Made by a program: the position numbers and the translations under genes. Below, piece by piece: positions 62,710 to 64,000 of a stretch of 64,000 bases of DNA. Position 1 is the stretch's first letter. Every line of letters begins with the position of its first letter. Origin of the DNA: Methanomicrobiales archaeon (GTDB taxonomy: Archaea; Halobacteriota; Methanomicrobia; Methanomicrobiales; Methanospirillaceae); NCBI GenBank assembly GCA_025358115.1, contig JANYKQ010000038.1, positions 30,509-94,508 of the forward strand. Reading direction: 5' to 3'. A model generated the notes under the pieces. It ran no database searches. It was given only the letters and a program-made list of their open reading frames with translations, and was not told the origin of the DNA.

Positions 62710-63264
62710 ATGGCTGACAAAAAGTACGAATCATTGAAGATTGAGAATATCGTTGCATCCGGTGTTATTGCAGAATCCATTGATCTTGTTGAACTCTCCA
62801 GTAAGGTCAAGAACTGCGAACTCAATAAGAAACGATTCCCCGGTGCAGTCTATCGTATCGAGGATCCCAAGATCGCATCCCTGATCTTCTCATCCGGCAA
62901 GATCGTGCTCACGGGCATCCGCAACAACAAGGCACTCGTGGACGGGCTTGCAATCATCATCAAGTCATTGAATGATGCCGGCATTGCAACCCTCAAGGAA
63001 CCCAAGGTTGCGATCACCAACATGGTCTGCTCGTACGATCTCGGCAAGTACATCAACCTCAACAAGATCGTAGTTACGCTCAATGTTGAGAACATCGAGT
63101 ACGAACCCGAGCAGTTCCCCGGTCTCGTTTACCGGATCAAGGATCCCAAGATCGTAGTCCTCATCTTCTCGTCGGGAAAGATCATCCTCACGGGCGGCAG
63201 GAACTTAGAAGACATCCGCAAGGGTCTTGGCGTTCTCGAACAAAAACTTGAAAGCATAATGTAA
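62710..63264 (+). CDS. tbp: TATA-box-binding protein, copy 2
   Basis: 184 residues from ATG 62710, chosen to match the paralog; the track start at 62689 adds seven residues with no support. It is nearly identical to copy 1 in the second repeat, with most changes in the first (SIDLVELSSKVKNCELN, DPKIASLIFSSGKIVLTGIRNNKALVDGL). Having two TBPs suggests a specialised or condition-specific one. Confidence 0.95.
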   Translation: MADKKYESLKIENIVASGVIAESIDLVELSSKVKNCELNKKRFPGAVYRIEDPKIASLIFSSGKIVLTGIRNNKALVDGLAIIIKSLNDAGIATLKEPKVAITNMVCSYDLGKYINLNKIVVTLNVENIEYEPEQFPGLVYRIKDPKIVVLIFSSGKIILTGGRNLEDIRKGLGVLEQKLESIM

Positions 63265-63850
63265 ATCAGGAAAATCTTTTTTTGGCTTTTTAAAAAAAAG
63301 CTGCAATCATTTTTATTGGATTATTTTTTACCGGGTGGTTACCGTTGGACCGGCCGGATCCGGGATATTTCGTTAAGGGTTGTTGCGGGAGAGTATCGCT
63401 GGAATGCAGGAGAACTGATGTTGAACGGGCCGGGATAATTACTCCGGTAATGAGGAATAAATCCTGGAATCGCAGTTTTTCTTGATGATTTTTCCGGGTA
63501 TTTTCCAGAATCGCTTCGGTTGAAAGTCATATTTCGCGACTCGATTTTCTCTTTAGATAACCGGGAGTATGACCCCCTCTCTCCCCCAGAGGGAGGTTAT
63601 CCCAAGGGGTGCACCCCCCCTGACTCCCGGGTTTATCGGGAGGTTTTCATGAACACGCGGAAGGATTTAGTATATATTCCCAATGGGACATTTGTATTTC
63701 ACTCCGGGTTTTCAACAGACTTCCTGAAATCATCACCGTCCCGGATTACCCGAATGAAAAAAATGTTGCCGTATAATACCCACGGTTCCATTCCCTGCAA
63801 CCGTTATTCAGGACATGGAAAAAGAGGAAAAAAAGTTCAGCGATTCCCGT
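63265..63850. other. Gap with a T-rich terminator and an inverted family A core
   Basis: 586 bp between TBP2 and purQ. TTTTTTTGGCTTTTTAAAAA at 63275 follows TBP2 as a likely terminator. Track ORFs here overlap the repeat or have no ribosome site. Confidence 0.4.
63535..63640 (-). repeat. Family A element, copy 8, core only
   Basis: CCCCCTCTCTCCCCCAGAGGGAGG and CCCAAGGGGTGCACCCCCCCTGAC match the inverted core of the element, but the 17-bp ends are lost. A decayed copy. Confidence 0.6.
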
Positions 63851-64000
63851 TCACCGGAAATACGCAACTGCATTCCGGAACAGGTGCATGTTCATGGATT
63901 CTGTTGGCACGGGCACTCCCTTGCGCCGCATCTCTTCCTTTCTGAGCGGCCAGTCATACAGGTTGACAAACTCCATTGCCCGCTCGGGATGCGGCATCAG
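63851..64000 (-). CDS. purQ: Phosphoribosylformylglycinamidine synthase glutaminase subunit PurQ, C-terminal end
   Basis: Not in the ORF track. The frame runs off the right edge and ends at TGA 63851-63853. It begins LMPHPERAMEFVN, which holds the catalytic histidine and glutamate of the PurQ class I glutamine amidotransferase (MPHPER), followed by a tail (YDWPLRKEEMRRKG...) longer than in many bacterial PurQ proteins. PurQ supplies ammonia to PurL for purine synthesis. Only the last 49 codons are visible. Confidence 0.75.
   Translation of the reverse strand: MMPHPERAMEFVNLYDWPLRKEEMRRKGVPVPTESMNMHLFRNAVAYFR

Overview
The window looks like a chromosomal stretch of a methanogenic euryarchaeon, most likely Methanomicrobiales and close to Methanoregula. 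This rests on two archaeal TATA-binding protein genes, a GHMP-family protein resembling the methanopterin enzyme RFAP synthase, an anaerobic (cbi-type) corrin ring operon, archaeal small zinc-ribbon proteins, DUF3821 and DUF2148 proteins, and GGAGG/GAGGTGA ribosome binding sites. No rRNA, tRNA or CRISPR array was found.

Layout. 0-5.4 kb: a tightly overlapping cobalamin operon cbiT(partial)-L-F-G-H-C-D-E. 5.4-8.6 kb: small hypothetical genes, a HEAT-repeat protein and a MutY-like glycosylase, separated by repeats. 8.7-13.2 kb: mutS-mutL, read leftwards. 13.3-16.3 kb: two broken genes side by side, an M50-like membrane protease with a frameshift at a T8 run and a DUF255 thioredoxin-fold protein with an in-frame TAG. 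16.6-20 kb: a PPOX flavoprotein, an MBL-rhodanese protein and an unusual 2H-phosphoesterase/calcineurin-phosphatase fusion. 20.5-33.3 kb: housekeeping and surface genes (HAD, a four-PAS SpoIIE phosphatase, DedA, MptG-like, CorA, DUF2148, thioesterase, GT2, FAD amine oxidase, Cys-rich protein). 33.4-42.2 kb: transport, with an SSS symporter plus a 34-residue partner, and a complete branched-chain-amino-acid-type ABC transporter whose livGF pair converges on livK1, livM, livH and livK2.

42.4-60 kb is an accessory region with large intergenic gaps. It carries two paralogous double GIY-YIG-like proteins, duplicated 59-residue zinc proteins, a COG3910-type ATPase, dodecin, a bacterial-type shikimate kinase, an SRA-like/HNH candidate type IV restriction enzyme, a large beta-propeller protein, an unrecognised three-gene membrane operon and an MNT/HEPN pair with a frameshifted HEPN gene. 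60-64 kb returns to conserved genes: TspO, HIT, two TBPs and the C-terminal end of purQ on the right edge.

Two dispersed repeat families run through the window. Family A (about 145 bp) has 17-bp terminal inverted repeats GGCTCTGTTGAAATCCT, similar to IS6-family ends, and at least two copies have near-perfect 8-bp target duplications, so it behaves like a MITE of an IS6-type transposase not present here. Family B (about 185 bp, two copies) is GC-rich and foldable and is of unknown nature. Several genes are missing from the ORF track and are added here: the symporter partner, four small zinc or hypothetical proteins, the first gene of the membrane operon, the purQ end and the likely ACG-initiated start of livG.
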